Positions 28,052 through 37,264 of a DNA stretch of 40,998 nt are shown in pieces. The stretch is taken from positions 1-40,998 of the forward strand of contig CACHKQ010000006.1 of the NCBI GenBank assembly GCA_902580445.1. The letters are read 5' to 3'. This DNA comes from an uncultured Pelagibacteraceae bacterium (lineage in GTDB: Bacteria > Pseudomonadota > Alphaproteobacteria > Pelagibacterales > Pelagibacteraceae). Position 1 is the stretch's first letter. Every line of letters begins with the position of its first letter. The notes beneath the pieces were generated by a model, which saw only the letters and a program-made list of their open reading frames with translations, did not search any database and was not told the DNA's origin. The translations under genes and the position numbers were made by a program.

Positions 28052-29709
28052 ATAAAAATGAATTAATTTTCTGCCCACTTGGTGGTTCAGGCCAAATTGG
28101 TGGAAATATGAATTTATATGCTTATGGCAATGAAGAAAATCAAAAATGGATCATAGTTGATACAGGTGTAAGTTTCGCAGACGACTCTGTTCCTGGCATA
28201 GATTTAATATACCCAGATCCCGCTTACATAATTGATAAAAAAAATGATTTGTTGGGAATTGTGTTAACACACGCACACGAAGACCATATTGGTGCAATAT
28301 CTCACATATGGCCAGATTTAAAATGCAATATATATGCTACCCCATTTACGTCGGTACTTATTCAAGAAAAATTTAAGGAAAAAAAAATAGATATTTCCAA
28401 TTTTTTAAAAATTGTAAAATTAAATGGTCAAATTGAATTAGGCCCATTTAATATAGAATTCGTAAGTTTAACTCACTCAATCTTAGAACCCAATGGATTA
28501 AGTATTAAAACACCAGCTGGAATGATTTTACATACTGGTGATTGGAAAATTGATCCAAATCCATTAATAGGAGATAAAATAAATGAAAAAAAATTAAAAG
28601 AAATTGGAAATAACAAAGTATTAGCAATGATTTGCGACTCAACGAATATTTTTAGTCCTGGACGTGCCGGTTCCGAGCTTGATGTAAGAGAAAGTCTTTT
28701 GAAAATAATGTCCTTAAAGTCAAAAAGAATTATCGTAACCTCTTTTGCGTCCAATGTAGCAAGAATGGAAACTATTTTTTATTGTGCAGAAAGAATCAAT
28801 CGGCAAGTTTGTTTAGTTGGAAGATCGATGAACAGAATATTTAAAGCAGCAAAACAGTGTGGATATTTACAGAATATCAAAAATCCAATTGATCCTAGAG
28901 AAAGCAAAAATTTCCCTAGAGAAAAACTAGTTTATTTGTGTACCGGTAGCCAAGGAGAACCTATGGGTGCTATGAAAAGGATTGTTAAAGGTATTCATCC
29001 AGATGTATATATTGAAAAAGGCGATACAGTTATATTCTCGTCAAGAATTATTCCTGGTAATGAAAAAAAATTATATTCTCTTCATAATGATTTAGTAAGA
29101 CAAGAGGTCGAACTTATTACCGAAGAAACAGACTTTGTTCATGTTTCAGGGCATCCAAATAGAGAAGATTTGAAAGATATGTATAATTGGGTAAAACCTG
29201 ATTCTATAATTCCTGTTCATGGCGAACATAGACACATGAATGAGCATATAAATTTTGCAAAAGAAATGCAGATTCCTCATGCCCTCAGAATTGAAGATGG
29301 AGATGTGGTAAGAATTTTTCCGGGAAAAAATCCCAAAATTATTGACAAAGCACCGTCCGGTAAAATGTATTTAGACGGAAATATAGCAGTAGGGGAGGAC
29401 TCGCAATCAATTAAAGAAAGAAAAAACTTATCTTTAAATGGATATTTAGAAATTACGCTGATATTAAACAATAGTGGTAAACTAAATAAACCAATAATTT
29501 CTTATAGGGGAATACCAGAAAATAATTTTGATGAAAAAATTATATTTGAAATGGAAGATAACATTTTTACCACTTGTAGATCATTTTCTATGAAAAATAA
29601 AAATCAGGAGAAAAATCTCATTGAAACAATAAAACAAAATTGCAGAAGATTAATTAAAGAAAAAACAGGAAAAAAACCTTTTACAAATATAAATATTGCT
29701 AGATTATAA
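28048..29709 (+). CDS. rnj: Ribonuclease J
   Basis: RNase J is a metallo-beta-lactamase/beta-CASP ribonuclease with 5'-to-3' exonuclease and endonuclease activity in RNA maturation and decay. The zinc motif is LTHAHEDHIGAI with His75, His77, Asp79 and His80. LHTGDWKID, the beta-CASP motifs ICDSTNIFSPGRAGSE, VTSFASNVARM and STGSQGEP-like LCTGSQGEPMGAM, and VHVSGHPNREDLKDM with IIPVHGEHRHM follow. At 553 residues it is a normal length. It overlaps coaX (ATGA) and proS (TAATG). The coaX-rnj-proS order is typical of Alphaproteobacteria. Confidence 0.95.
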   Translation: MNKNELIFCPLGGSGQIGGNMNLYAYGNEENQKWIIVDTGVSFADDSVPGIDLIYPDPAYIIDKKNDLLGIVLTHAHEDHIGAISHIWPDLKCNIYATPFTSVLIQEKFKEKKIDISNFLKIVKLNGQIELGPFNIEFVSLTHSILEPNGLSIKTPAGMILHTGDWKIDPNPLIGDKINEKKLKEIGNNKVLAMICDSTNIFSPGRAGSELDVRESLLKIMSLKSKRIIVTSFASNVARMETIFYCAERINRQVCLVGRSMNRIFKAAKQCGYLQNIKNPIDPRESKNFPREKLVYLCTGSQGEPMGAMKRIVKGIHPDVYIEKGDTVIFSSRIIPGNEKKLYSLHNDLVRQEVELITEETDFVHVSGHPNREDLKDMYNWVKPDSIIPVHGEHRHMNEHINFAKEMQIPHALRIEDGDVVRIFPGKNPKIIDKAPSGKMYLDGNIAVGEDSQSIKERKNLSLNGYLEITLILNNSGKLNKPIISYRGIPENNFDEKIIFEMEDNIFTTCRSFSMKNKNQEKNLIETIKQNCRRLIKEKTGKKPFTNINIARL

Positions 29710-31022
29710 TGTTGCTATCGAAACTTTTTGTACCAATAACTAAGGATTTACCTTCTGAGGCTAAAATCAAGTCTCATCAACTAATGCTTCAAACTGGCAT
29801 GATAAGACAATCTTCTGCTGGTATTTATTCATGGTTGCCACTTGGATACAAGGTTATGAAAAAAATAGAAAACATAGTTAGAGAAGAACAAAATAACATT
29901 GGAGCTCAAGAAATGCTAATGCCGACCATACAATCGGCCGATATATGGAAAGAAAGTGGTAGGTACGACGATTATGGAGAAGAAATGCTAAGAATATCTG
30001 ATCGTCAAAAAAGAGAAATGTTGTATGGGCCTACAAATGAGGAGCAAATTACTGAAATATTTCGATCAAGCGTTAAATCGTACAAATTATTGCCGCAAAT
30101 CTTTTATCACATACAATGGAAGTTTAGAGATGAGCTTAGACCACGATTTGGAGTTATGAGGTGTAGAGAATTTTATATGAAGGATGCATATTCATTTGAT
30201 TTAAACGAAAGTGGAGCAACACTCACTTATAATAAAATGTTTTATGCATACTTAAAAACATTTCAGCGGCTAGGCTTAAAATCAATTCCAATGAAAGCAG
30301 AAACTGGACCGATTGGCGGAGACTTGTCCCATGAATTTATTATTTTAGCTGAAACTGGAGAAAGCAAAATATATGCTGATAAAAAAGTTTTTGATATTTC
30401 AATTGATAAATATAAAGATGAAAAGGCGTCACTAGAAAAAATGAAAAATGATTTTTCTAAATATTATGCTGTTACTGATGACAAATATAAATCAACCGAA
30501 TTTGATAAAAATGTAAAAAAAGAAAATCAGATTGAAACTAAAGGGATTGAGGTTGGACATATATTTTATTTTGGGGATAAATATTCAAAATCCATGAATT
30601 GTTCTGTCGATACAAAAGAGGGAAAAAAAATTTTTGTTAAAATGGGCTCATATGGAATTGGAGTATCAAGATTGGTAGCCGCAATAATAGAAGCAAAATA
30701 CAAAGATAATAAAATGAAATGGCCCAAATCTGTTTCTCCGTTTGATGTTGTTATTATTCCTTCAATTAATAAAAATGATAGTACAAATTTGGTTAAAGCT
30801 AAAAAACTTTACGAGGAATTAAAAAAAAATAACTTAGATGTTCTTTTAGACGACATTGATGAAAACATATCTAATAAATTTAAAAAGCATGATTTATTAG
30901 GAATACCTTTTCAAATTATTATTGGCTCTAAATCATCTAAAGATCTATTTGAATTTAAAGAAGTCAATTCCGATTCTAAAATGTTAGACTTAAATCAAAT
31001 TATAAAACAAATTAGAAACTAA
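29709..31022 (+). CDS. proS: Prolyl-tRNA synthetase (short form without editing insertion)
   Basis: This class II synthetase charges tRNA(Pro). Motif 1 is near the start (IRQSSAGIYSWLPLGYKVM), motif 2 is WKFRDELRPRFGVMRCREFYMKDAYSFD, and motif 3 is GSYGIGVSRLVAAIIE. The anticodon-binding domain follows (PFDVVIIPSINKND onward). At 437 residues it lacks the approximately 180-residue INS editing domain of the 570-residue bacterial enzyme; the gap lies after motif 2. This is the known short alphaproteobacterial form, so Cys/Ala misacylation must be corrected in trans if at all. The TAA is one base before the lolC TTG start. Confidence 0.95.
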   Translation: MLLSKLFVPITKDLPSEAKIKSHQLMLQTGMIRQSSAGIYSWLPLGYKVMKKIENIVREEQNNIGAQEMLMPTIQSADIWKESGRYDDYGEEMLRISDRQKREMLYGPTNEEQITEIFRSSVKSYKLLPQIFYHIQWKFRDELRPRFGVMRCREFYMKDAYSFDLNESGATLTYNKMFYAYLKTFQRLGLKSIPMKAETGPIGGDLSHEFIILAETGESKIYADKKVFDISIDKYKDEKASLEKMKNDFSKYYAVTDDKYKSTEFDKNVKKENQIETKGIEVGHIFYFGDKYSKSMNCSVDTKEGKKIFVKMGSYGIGVSRLVAAIIEAKYKDNKMKWPKSVSPFDVVIIPSINKNDSTNLVKAKKLYEELKKNNLDVLLDDIDENISNKFKKHDLLGIPFQIIIGSKSSKDLFEFKEVNSDSKMLDLNQIIKQIRN

Positions 31023-31023
31023 A

Positions 31024-32256
31024 TTGTTTACATACGTTGAAAAATTAATTACATCACGGAATTTAAAACCAAAAAAAAAAGAAGGTTTTTTAAAAATTAT
31101 ATCAGCCTTTTCTTTTATTGGAATCATGCTTGGTGTTGCAGTTTTAATAATAGTAATGTCAGTAATGAATGGATTTAGAACCGAATTAACAAATAAAATA
31201 TTAGGTTTTAATTCACATATTACAATAAAGCCATATTCAAAAAATATTACTGATGAGTATTTAAATAAAATAAAAAATAAATATACAAATTTTAATATAG
31301 TCAAAACATTCAATGGCGAGGCAGTAGTTTTAAATAAAAATAACGCAAAAGGGATTTTAGTAAGAGGAATAGATACTAAAGATATTGGTAGTATTGATTT
31401 ATTTAAAAAAAACTTAATTGATGGAAAGACTGATGATTTTGAAACCGGAAGCATTATAATCGGAAAATATTTAGCAATTGAGTTAGGGGTCGTTGTTGGT
31501 GATAAGATAAATATAATGTCATCTAATTCTATGTCGAGTCCACTTGGAAATATTCCAAAGCAATTATCATTCGAAATAGCGGCAGTTTTTAGTAGTGGAC
31601 TTTATGAATTTGACCGAAATGTTTCTTTTTTTAATTTAACAGACTCATTATCTTTTTTTGGAATGGATACAGATGATATTAATTTAGAAATATTTCTTAA
31701 TGACCCTTTAAATGCAAACAATTATAAAGATGAAATACAGAATATTAATCCAGACTTTTATGTAAGTTCTTGGACTGATCAAAACAAGTCTTTTTTCTCA
31801 GCTTTAAAGGTTGAGCGTAATGTAATGTTTTTAATATTAACTTTAATAATTATAGTTGCAGCATTTAATATTATTTCTGGTTTAACAATTTTAATTAAAA
31901 ATAAGACAAAAGAAATCGCAATTCTTAAATCTTTAGGTCTTCCAAAAAAATCAATTATTAAATCTTTTTTTCTTACAGGATTTTTGATTGGATTTACAGC
32001 AACCATTGCAGGACTGATATTTGGGATATTATTTTCTTTAAATATTGAAAGCATAAGATTATTTTTATCTAATACTTTTAACCTCCAAATATTTCCAGAG
32101 GATGTTTATTTTTTAACTGAAATGCCAAGTGAAATAAGTTTGTTTTCGATTGTAGTAATTTCAGGTTTTTCTATTTTAACGTCTATTTTTGCCTCTCTGT
32201 TTCCATCACTTGCTGTAACAAAAATAGAACCTATTAAAGCTTTAAAATATGAATAA
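31024..32256 (+). CDS. lolC: Lipoprotein-releasing system transmembrane protein LolC/LolE, TTG start
   Basis: This is the permease of the LolCDE ABC transporter that extracts outer-membrane lipoproteins from the inner membrane. The N-terminal cytosolic helix EKLITSRNLKPKKKEGFLKI leads into the first membrane span (IISAFSFIGIMLGVAVLIIVMSVMNG). A periplasmic MacB-like domain (about 50-260) and three C-terminal spans of the FtsX fold (about 267-400) follow, ending SLAVTKIEPIKALKYE. I accept a TTG start at 31024 because MFTYVEK matches the family N-terminus and the position is one base past proS. One permease gene, as in most Alphaproteobacteria, presumably works as a homodimer. It overlaps lolD by eight bases. 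Confidence 0.92.
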   Translation: MFTYVEKLITSRNLKPKKKEGFLKIISAFSFIGIMLGVAVLIIVMSVMNGFRTELTNKILGFNSHITIKPYSKNITDEYLNKIKNKYTNFNIVKTFNGEAVVLNKNNAKGILVRGIDTKDIGSIDLFKKNLIDGKTDDFETGSIIIGKYLAIELGVVVGDKINIMSSNSMSSPLGNIPKQLSFEIAAVFSSGLYEFDRNVSFFNLTDSLSFFGMDTDDINLEIFLNDPLNANNYKDEIQNINPDFYVSSWTDQNKSFFSALKVERNVMFLILTLIIIVAAFNIISGLTILIKNKTKEIAILKSLGLPKKSIIKSFFLTGFLIGFTATIAGLIFGILFSLNIESIRLFLSNTFNLQIFPEDVYFLTEMPSEISLFSIVVISGFSILTSIFASLFPSLAVTKIEPIKALKYE

Positions 32257-32932
32257 AAAAATTTTAGAAATTAATAATTTATCAAAACATTTTGAAAATA
32301 ATGGTTCAAAAATTTCTGTTTTAAATAATATAAATCTTAAAATTGAGACCGGGAATGTTATTGCTATAATTGGTCCATCTGGATCAGGCAAATCAACTTT
32401 TCTACATTTAATATCACTATTAGATATGCCATCGAAAGGAAAAATTAAGATTTTAGGAAAATCAATTACAGATCTTTCCGATAATGAAAAAAATAAACTA
32501 ATAAGAGAGCATATTTCAATAATTTTCCAAAATAATAATTTGTTATCTGACTTTACAGCACTTGAAAATGTAGCTTTTCCATTAATAATACGTGACAAAG
32601 ATTATAAAACTTCCACAAAATTAGCTGAGAAGTTTTTAAAAAAAGTTAATTTAGGACACAGATTAAATCATTTTCCCTCAGATTTATCTGGAGGTGAACA
32701 ACAAAGAGTTGCAATAGCAAGAGCACTTATTGCAGAAACTAAAATAATTCTTGCTGACGAACCCACAGGAAATTTAGACAACAAAAATTCCAAAGAAGTA
32801 TTCTCTTATTTTTTAAAGCTTAAAGAGAAAAATAAAATAATACTTATTGCAACTCATAATAGAGAATTAGCTAAAAAAGCCGATTATACTTTAGGCATAT
32901 TTAATGGTAATATAAAAAGAGTTAATGTCTGA
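32249..32932 (+). CDS. lolD: Lipoprotein-releasing system ATP-binding protein LolD
   Basis: This 227-residue ABC ATPase powers lipoprotein release. The Walker A motif IGPSGSGKST is at residues 41-50, and the Q-loop region is IIFQNNNLLSDFTALENV. The signature DLSGGEQQRVAIARAL is near 144-158, and Walker B ILADEPTGNLDNKNS follows near 166-180. An H-loop LIATHNREL is also present. The family and the adjacent lolC identify it as LolD rather than another MacB/FtsE relative. It overlaps lolC and dnaE by eight bases each. Confidence 0.93.
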   Translation: MNKKILEINNLSKHFENNGSKISVLNNINLKIETGNVIAIIGPSGSGKSTFLHLISLLDMPSKGKIKILGKSITDLSDNEKNKLIREHISIIFQNNNLLSDFTALENVAFPLIIRDKDYKTSTKLAEKFLKKVNLGHRLNHFPSDLSGGEQQRVAIARALIAETKIILADEPTGNLDNKNSKEVFSYFLKLKEKNKIILIATHNRELAKKADYTLGIFNGNIKRVNV

Positions 32933-35900
32933 TGCAAATTCAATTTTCACAAACTTCAAAGTTCATACTCAGTATTCAATTTGCGAAGGCGCAATCAAAA
33001 TCGAAGACCTAGCAGAATATTGCAAAAAAAATAAAATAAAGGCTTTGGGTTTAAGTGATAGCTTTAATCTTTGTGGAGCCTTAGAGTTTTCAGAGGCTAT
33101 AAGTAAAGTTGGTACGCAGCCAATAATAGGGACTCAAATCAATTTTAAATATGGCGATACCATTGGTAAAATACCAATTTTTGCTAAATCAGAAAAGGGT
33201 TACAATAATTTAGTTAAATTATCATCAAAAAGTTTTTTAGAAACGAAAGAAAACTTTATTCCGACCTGTTCTTTAAATGATCTTAATGAAAATAATGAAG
33301 AATTAATTGTTTTAAGCGGTGGTATAGATTCTTTATTTAATAATTTAGTTAAAGAAAACAAATTAAAAGATGTGGATACTGTTGCTTCCATTTTAAAAAA
33401 TAAGTTTTCCAATTCATTTTATCTAGAAATTCAAAGACATAACGATTTAGGCGAAGCTAAATTAGAAAATATTTTTTTGAATTTATCATATAAAAAAACA
33501 ATACCTTTAATTGCTTCTCAAGAAGTTTTTTACATTAATAAAGATATGTACGAGGCTCATGACGCATTGCTATGTATTGGCGAAAAGACATATATCGATG
33601 AAACTAATAGAAAAAAATACACAAGTAATCATTATATCAGATCTAATGAAGAAATAACAAAGCTATATTCTGATATTCCAGAAGCACTTCAGAATAATTA
33701 TAATTTTCCTTATAGATTTAATTTTAAAGTAAAAAAGTCTAAACCAGTTCTTCCATCTATAAAAATTATTAATTCACGTAATGAAAATGATGAACTGACA
33801 TTTCAATCTAATCTTGGTTTAAAAAATAGGCTTGAAAATTTTATTTTGAAAGATAATGGTAAAAAAAATGTAGAAGAAATTAAAAAAAAATATGTAGATA
33901 GATTATCTCATGAACTAAGTATAATTCACAAAATGAATTATTCAGGTTATTTTTTAATTGTTTCAGATTATATAAAATGGGCAAAACAAAATGACATTCC
34001 TGTTGGTCCAGGCAGAGGTTCAGGAGCAGGTTCATTAGTAGCTTATTGTTTAGATATTACAGACATAGATCCTTTAGAATTTGGCTTAATTTTTGAAAGA
34101 TTTTTAAATCCCGACAGAATATCGATGCCTGACTTTGATATTGATTTTTGTGAGGAAAAAAGAGATCTAGTTTTTAATTATCTTAAATCCAAGTATAAAA
34201 ATGGTGTGGCACACATAATTACTTTTGGTAAATTAAAAGCCAGGATGGCTCTTAGAGACATAGGAAGGGTAATTGGCTTACCTTACGGACACGTTGATAA
34301 AATATGTAAAATGATACCTTTCGATCCATCAAGGCCATTGAGTTTGCAAGAGTCAATTGATAGAGAACCAAGGTTTAAAGAGGAAGAAAAAAATAACCCT
34401 AAAGTAAAAAAACTAATTGAACTTTCATTAAAACTAGAAGGACTTAATCGAAATCTTGCAACTCATGCAGCTGGAGTAGTTATAGCAGGTGAAAAACTTT
34501 CTGAAGAGGTTCCACTTTATAAAGACAAAACCTCAGAACTTCTTCTTCCATCAACACAGTTTGATATGCATTCCTCAGAAAACGCTGGTTTGGTTAAATT
34601 TGATATACTTGGTTTAAATACATTAACATTAATAAATAAAACAATAAAAATTTTAAAAAATAAAAAAATAGATTTAGATATAAGTAAAATTTCATTAAAT
34701 GATAAAAAAGTTTACGAAATGCTTTCTACAGGAGAGACAACTGGTCTATTTCAACTAGAAAGTTCCGGTGTTAGATCTGCTTTGAAACAAATGAAACCAA
34801 ACAAGTTTGAGGACATAATAGCTTTAGTTGCATTATATAGACCAGGACCTATGAATAATATCCCAATTTACAATGAGTGTAAAAATGGATTAAAGAAACC
34901 TGATTATATACACGAGAGTTTAGAAAAAATTTTGAAACCAACCTATGGTATAATTATTTATCAGGAACAAGTAATGCAAATAGCACAAACACTTGCAAAT
35001 TTTTCTGCTGGAGAAGCTGACATTTTGCGTAAAGCAATGGGAAAGAAAAAAAGAAAAGAATTGGAAAAGCAAGAAGAAAAATTTATCAAAGGTGCTACTA
35101 AAAATGGTATCGGCAAAGATATAGCTGTATTTATTTTTCAAAAAATTAAACCATTTGCTGAGTATGGTTTTAATAAAAGCCACGCAGCGGCATATGCTTT
35201 GATTGCATATCAGACTGCTTTTTTAAAAAAATATTATCCTGAAGATTTTATTGCAGCTACAATGTCAACTGAATTATCTAATACAGATAAATTAAGAGAG
35301 TTTGTTGAAGAACTTAAAAGACTAAGTATTAGTATTGTAAGACCATGTATTAATAAATCATTTGCTGACTTCAAATCAGAAAAAAATAAAATCTACTACG
35401 CGTTATCAGCTATTAAAAGTGTTGGTAAAGAAGCTGTTTCAAATATAATTGATGAAAGACAAAAAAATGGAAAATTTTTGTCAATAAATAATTTTATAAA
35501 TAGAGTTAACCCCAAAGATATTAATAAACTTCAACTTGAGGGTTTAGTCAAAGCCGGTGCTTTCGATGAGTTAGACAGTAATAGAGGAAAGCTATTAAGG
35601 GCTATACCAAAAATCATTCAAGTAAATAAAGTGTTATGGGAGGAAAAAATCGGCAATCAAACAAGTCTATTTTCAAATAAAAATGAAAATAATGAAAATA
35701 TATTTGAATTTGATGAGCAAGTAAATTTTTCTAAAAAAGATATTTTATTAAATGAGTTTCAATCAATAGGCTTCTACATGTCTGACCATCCGCTAAATAT
35801 TTTTAAAGATTATTTTAATGATTTAAAAATAAAATCTTACTTAAGTTTTATTGAAGGCGGTGATATTAATGGTTATGTAGCTGGTACTCTAATGTCAATT

Positions 35901-36344
35901 CAGGAAAAAAAGAGCGCCAAAGGCACACCTTTTGCTATCGTCAAATTTACTGATTTAAAAAGTGAATTTGAATTATTTTTATTTTCAGATTTGCTAGTTT
36001 TGAATAGAGATAAATTAAAAACAGCCAACTCTTTTATGATTACCCTTCAAAAGGACAGTATAAAAGATTCTTTAAATTTAAGAAGAATTAATATTAAAAA
36101 TATTATTCCAATTAATGACTTTATTAATAAATCATATAACAATGTAACAATTGAAATAAATGGTAAATCTAATATGGAGGATTTGAAAAATTTATTAAAC
36201 GACAAAGGTGAGACAAAAGTTCAAATAAAAGTAAAAAGAAATTCTAAAACTTATATTTTTTCACTTAAAAATCCTAGAAAATTTAATTTTAGCATATTTA
36301 GTGCTCTTAAAAATAAAGAATACATTAAAAAAATAAGTTTTTAA
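32925..36344 (+). CDS. dnaE: DNA polymerase III subunit alpha
   Basis: This is the replicative C-family polymerase, 1139 residues and full length for DnaE1. The N-terminal PHP domain begins FTNFKVHTQYSICEGA, where a canonical PHP metal motif would have H-x-H; it is partly degenerate, as in E. coli. The palm carries GPGRGSGAGSLVAYCLDITDIDPL and the catalytic PDFDIDFCEEKRD near residues 400-412. RPGPMNNIPIY, YQEQVMQIAQTLANFSAGEAD, KSHAAAYALIAYQTAFLK and an OB-fold C-terminal region (about 970-1060) follow. The FQSIGFYMSDHPL motif is conserved. It starts eight bases inside lolD; the proS-lolC-lolD-dnaE order is alphaproteobacterial. Confidence 0.96.
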   Translation: MSDANSIFTNFKVHTQYSICEGAIKIEDLAEYCKKNKIKALGLSDSFNLCGALEFSEAISKVGTQPIIGTQINFKYGDTIGKIPIFAKSEKGYNNLVKLSSKSFLETKENFIPTCSLNDLNENNEELIVLSGGIDSLFNNLVKENKLKDVDTVASILKNKFSNSFYLEIQRHNDLGEAKLENIFLNLSYKKTIPLIASQEVFYINKDMYEAHDALLCIGEKTYIDETNRKKYTSNHYIRSNEEITKLYSDIPEALQNNYNFPYRFNFKVKKSKPVLPSIKIINSRNENDELTFQSNLGLKNRLENFILKDNGKKNVEEIKKKYVDRLSHELSIIHKMNYSGYFLIVSDYIKWAKQNDIPVGPGRGSGAGSLVAYCLDITDIDPLEFGLIFERFLNPDRISMPDFDIDFCEEKRDLVFNYLKSKYKNGVAHIITFGKLKARMALRDIGRVIGLPYGHVDKICKMIPFDPSRPLSLQESIDREPRFKEEEKNNPKVKKLIELSLKLEGLNRNLATHAAGVVIAGEKLSEEVPLYKDKTSELLLPSTQFDMHSSENAGLVKFDILGLNTLTLINKTIKILKNKKIDLDISKISLNDKKVYEMLSTGETTGLFQLESSGVRSALKQMKPNKFEDIIALVALYRPGPMNNIPIYNECKNGLKKPDYIHESLEKILKPTYGIIIYQEQVMQIAQTLANFSAGEADILRKAMGKKKRKELEKQEEKFIKGATKNGIGKDIAVFIFQKIKPFAEYGFNKSHAAAYALIAYQTAFLKKYYPEDFIAATMSTELSNTDKLREFVEELKRLSISIVRPCINKSFADFKSEKNKIYYALSAIKSVGKEAVSNIIDERQKNGKFLSINNFINRVNPKDINKLQLEGLVKAGAFDELDSNRGKLLRAIPKIIQVNKVLWEEKIGNQTSLFSNKNENNENIFEFDEQVNFSKKDILLNEFQSIGFYMSDHPLNIFKDYFNDLKIKSYLSFIEGGDINGYVAGTLMSIQEKKSAKGTPFAIVKFTDLKSEFELFLFSDLLVLNRDKLKTANSFMITLQKDSIKDSLNLRRINIKNIIPINDFINKSYNNVTIEINGKSNMEDLKNLLNDKGETKVQIKVKRNSKTYIFSLKNPRKFNFSIFSALKNKEYIKKISF

Positions 36345-36348
36345 TAGC

Positions 36349-36375
36349 TTGATTTTTAAATAAATTAATTATAAA
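36349..36375 (+). promoter_or_regulatory. Candidate promoter of the rpsB-tsf-frr-uppS-cdsA-dxr operon
   Basis: TTGATT at 36349-36354 and TATAAA at 36370-36375 lie 15 bases apart, a slightly short but plausible sigma70-type pair, just after the dnaE stop at 36344. The predicted start near 36382 coincides with the beginning of the structured rpsB leader, which supports the assignment. Confidence 0.45.
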
Positions 36376-36381
36376 AATTAC

Positions 36382-36456
36382 CCAATTTCGCACACAGCAA
36401 AGGGCAATTGCCCACCGGTCCGAAAGGTAAGCTGTGGTGGTTTAACCGGAAAAATT
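36382..36456 (+). promoter_or_regulatory. Structured rpsB leader RNA (putative S2-responsive pseudoknot)
   Basis: This 75-base leader is much richer in G+C than its surroundings. CACAGC (36393-36398) pairs with GCTGTG (36431-36436). Within that loop GGGC (36402-36405) can pair with GCCC (36410-36413), and CCGAAAGG (36420-36427) forms a small GNRA hairpin. CCGGT (36415-36419), inside the loop, pairs with ACCGG (36445-36449), outside it and seven bases before the ATG. That is a pseudoknot that would cover the ribosome-binding region. Structured rpsB leaders through which S2 represses rpsB-tsf are known in Proteobacteria, and candidate RNAs upstream of rpsB have been reported in Pelagibacter. 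Binding of S2 here is inferred. Confidence 0.75.
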
Positions 36457-37254
36457 ATGAACATACCTAACGTATCAATAAAACAACTTTTAGAAGCCGG
36501 CGTGCATCTTGGTCACAAGACTCTAAGGTGGAACCCTAGAATGAAGCAGTTTATTTACGGAGAAAAAAATTCAATACATATAATTGATCTTACCCAAACA
36601 GTTGTTTTAATAAAAAATGCCATGAAAGAGGTCCACAAATGTATTTCATCAGGTGGAAAGCTTTTAATTGTTTCAACAAAGAAACAAGCAGCCGAAACTA
36701 TATTAAAATTAGCAAAAGATACAGAGCAGTACTATGTAAATTATAGGTGGTTAGGAGGTATGCTTACAAATTGGCAAACAATTCAAAATTCAATTAAAAG
36801 ATTAAAAAAATTAGAGAAAGATTTATCCAAAGAGGACATTGGATTTACAAAAAAAGAGATTCTTAAACTAGAAAAAGAAAAAGAAAAGCTAAACAGATCA
36901 TTAGGTGGAATTTCAAATATGCATAAAATTCCTGAGATGATTTTTGTTATAGATACCAATGTAGAGTCAATTGCAATTAAGGAAGCAATTAAATTAAAAA
37001 TACCAATAGTTGCAGTTTTAGATTCAAACTCTGATCCAACAGGAATAAATCATCCGATTCCAGGAAACGATGATGCTCGAAGATCAATAGATTTATATTG
37101 TGAATTATTAAAAGCTACCATAATTGATGCAAAAAAAAATATTGTCGCAAATAAAATTAATAATGAGATGCAAAATAAAAAAATTATTACAGATAATAAA
37201 GAACAATCTCCAAAAAAAAGTAATAATTCATCAAAAAAAGATCTAAGTAAATAA
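36457..37254 (+). CDS. rpsB: 30S ribosomal protein S2
   Basis: S2 joins the small subunit late and is needed with S1 for initiation. The 265-residue protein has the opening signature LLEAGVHLGHKTLRWNPRM and the coiled-coil insertion around 105-150. It also has GGMLTNWQTI, MHKIPEMIFVIDTNVESIAIKEAI and the second signature VLDSNSDPTGINHPIPGNDDARRSI. A Lys/Ser/Asn-rich tail follows from about residue 230. It is preceded by the structured leader at 36382-36456 and followed after nine bases by tsf. Confidence 0.97.
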   Translation: MNIPNVSIKQLLEAGVHLGHKTLRWNPRMKQFIYGEKNSIHIIDLTQTVVLIKNAMKEVHKCISSGGKLLIVSTKKQAAETILKLAKDTEQYYVNYRWLGGMLTNWQTIQNSIKRLKKLEKDLSKEDIGFTKKEILKLEKEKEKLNRSLGGISNMHKIPEMIFVIDTNVESIAIKEAIKLKIPIVAVLDSNSDPTGINHPIPGNDDARRSIDLYCELLKATIIDAKKNIVANKINNEMQNKKIITDNKEQSPKKSNNSSKKDLSK

Positions 37255-37264
37255 ATCTAAGTAA
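37241..37264 (+). repeat. Short direct repeat at the rpsB/tsf junction
   Basis: ATCTAAGTAA occurs at 37241-37250 and again at 37255-37264, a 14-base period. The first copy encodes the last residues of S2 and the second fills the nine-base spacer up to the tsf ATG. It looks like a small tandem duplication that set the spacing between the two genes. Confidence 0.6.

Noticed and set aside
29709-31022. proS looks truncated (437 against about 570 residues)
   Set aside because: All three class II motifs and the anticodon-binding domain are intact; only the INS editing insertion is missing, which is the known short alphaproteobacterial form.
31024-31026. TTG start of lolC as a sign of a broken gene
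   Set aside because: The residues after it match the family N-terminus and the position is one base after proS; a non-ATG start is the simplest reading.
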